The notes under the pieces were generated by a model that worked only from the letters and a program-made list of their open reading frames with translations, was not told the DNA's origin and did no database searches. This document shows positions 5,352 through 5,391 of a stretch of DNA of 5,391 bases, in pieces. Origin of the DNA: CADEFF01 sp964569315 (GTDB lineage: Bacteria > Pseudomonadota > Alphaproteobacteria > Dongiales > Dongiaceae); assembly GCA_964569315.1 (NCBI GenBank), contig CAZMUZ010000179.1, forward strand, positions 1 through 5,391. The letters are read 5' to 3'. Positions within the stretch are counted from its first letter, which is position 1, and the number at the start of each line of letters is the position of its first letter. A program made the translations under genes and the position numbers.

Positions 5352-5391
5352 TGGAGCGCCCGGCAGGATTCGAACCTGCGACCCGACCGTT
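5352..5391 (-). tRNA. tRNA, 3' half only (cut by the window end), possibly Arg
   Basis: Read on the minus strand from the window edge: AA (probably positions 37-38), the 3' side of the anticodon stem CGGTC, variable loop GGGTC, T-stem GCAGG, T-loop TTCGAAT, T-stem CCTGC, acceptor strand CGGGCGC, discriminator T and an encoded CCA (5354-5352). The T-arm is perfect. The 5' half and the anticodon lie beyond 5391, so the amino acid cannot be read. An acceptor strand pairing with GCGCCCG is common in tRNA-Arg, but the U discriminator is unusual for Arg, so identity is open. Confidence 0.85.

Overview
The window comes from a GC-rich proteobacterial chromosome. Codon usage (strong G/C at third positions) and gene types fit an alphaproteobacterium, possibly Rhizobiales or Rhodospirillales; this is inference, because no taxonomic marker gene is complete. 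No CRISPR array, insertion sequence or rRNA is visible, and I see no clearly new biological system. The most distinctive features are a set of helically phased operator-like repeats, an unrecognised basic coiled-coil protein, and a lower-GC aminoglycoside kinase gene next to a tRNA.

Left part (1-3284): the window opens inside a plus-strand gene for an NMT1/THI5-like ABC-transporter substrate-binding protein. It ends at a strong hairpin that can terminate transcription in both directions. Facing it on the minus strand are a small, highly charged protein that I do not recognise (791-1225) and a complete dihydropyrimidinase/D-hydantoinase gene (1580-3031), separated by 354 bp without a gene. The dihydropyrimidinase keeps all metal-site residues and the lysine that is carboxylated in this family. 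NMT1-like transporters are often found beside reductive pyrimidine catabolism genes, so the transporter may supply the hydantoinase substrate, but the window alone does not prove it. Upstream of the hydantoinase gene are a weak promoter, a TGGTCA-containing site resembling half of a RutR operator, and a 12-bp palindrome.

Middle part (3285-4147): a two-gene minus-strand operon encodes an ArsR-type winged-helix repressor and, two bases after its stop codon, an AHSA1/SRPBCC-fold protein. In front of the repressor gene are four GCTAA/TTAGC half-sites at 11-12 bp spacing, a likely autoregulatory operator.

Right part (4148-5391): a lower-GC intergenic stretch leads into a plus-strand APH(6)-like aminoglycoside (streptomycin-type) phosphotransferase gene with its own candidate promoter. 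It is followed by a weak terminator-like hairpin and the 3' half of a minus-strand tRNA cut by the window edge. The lower GC and the position next to a tRNA make horizontal acquisition of the kinase gene plausible but unproven.
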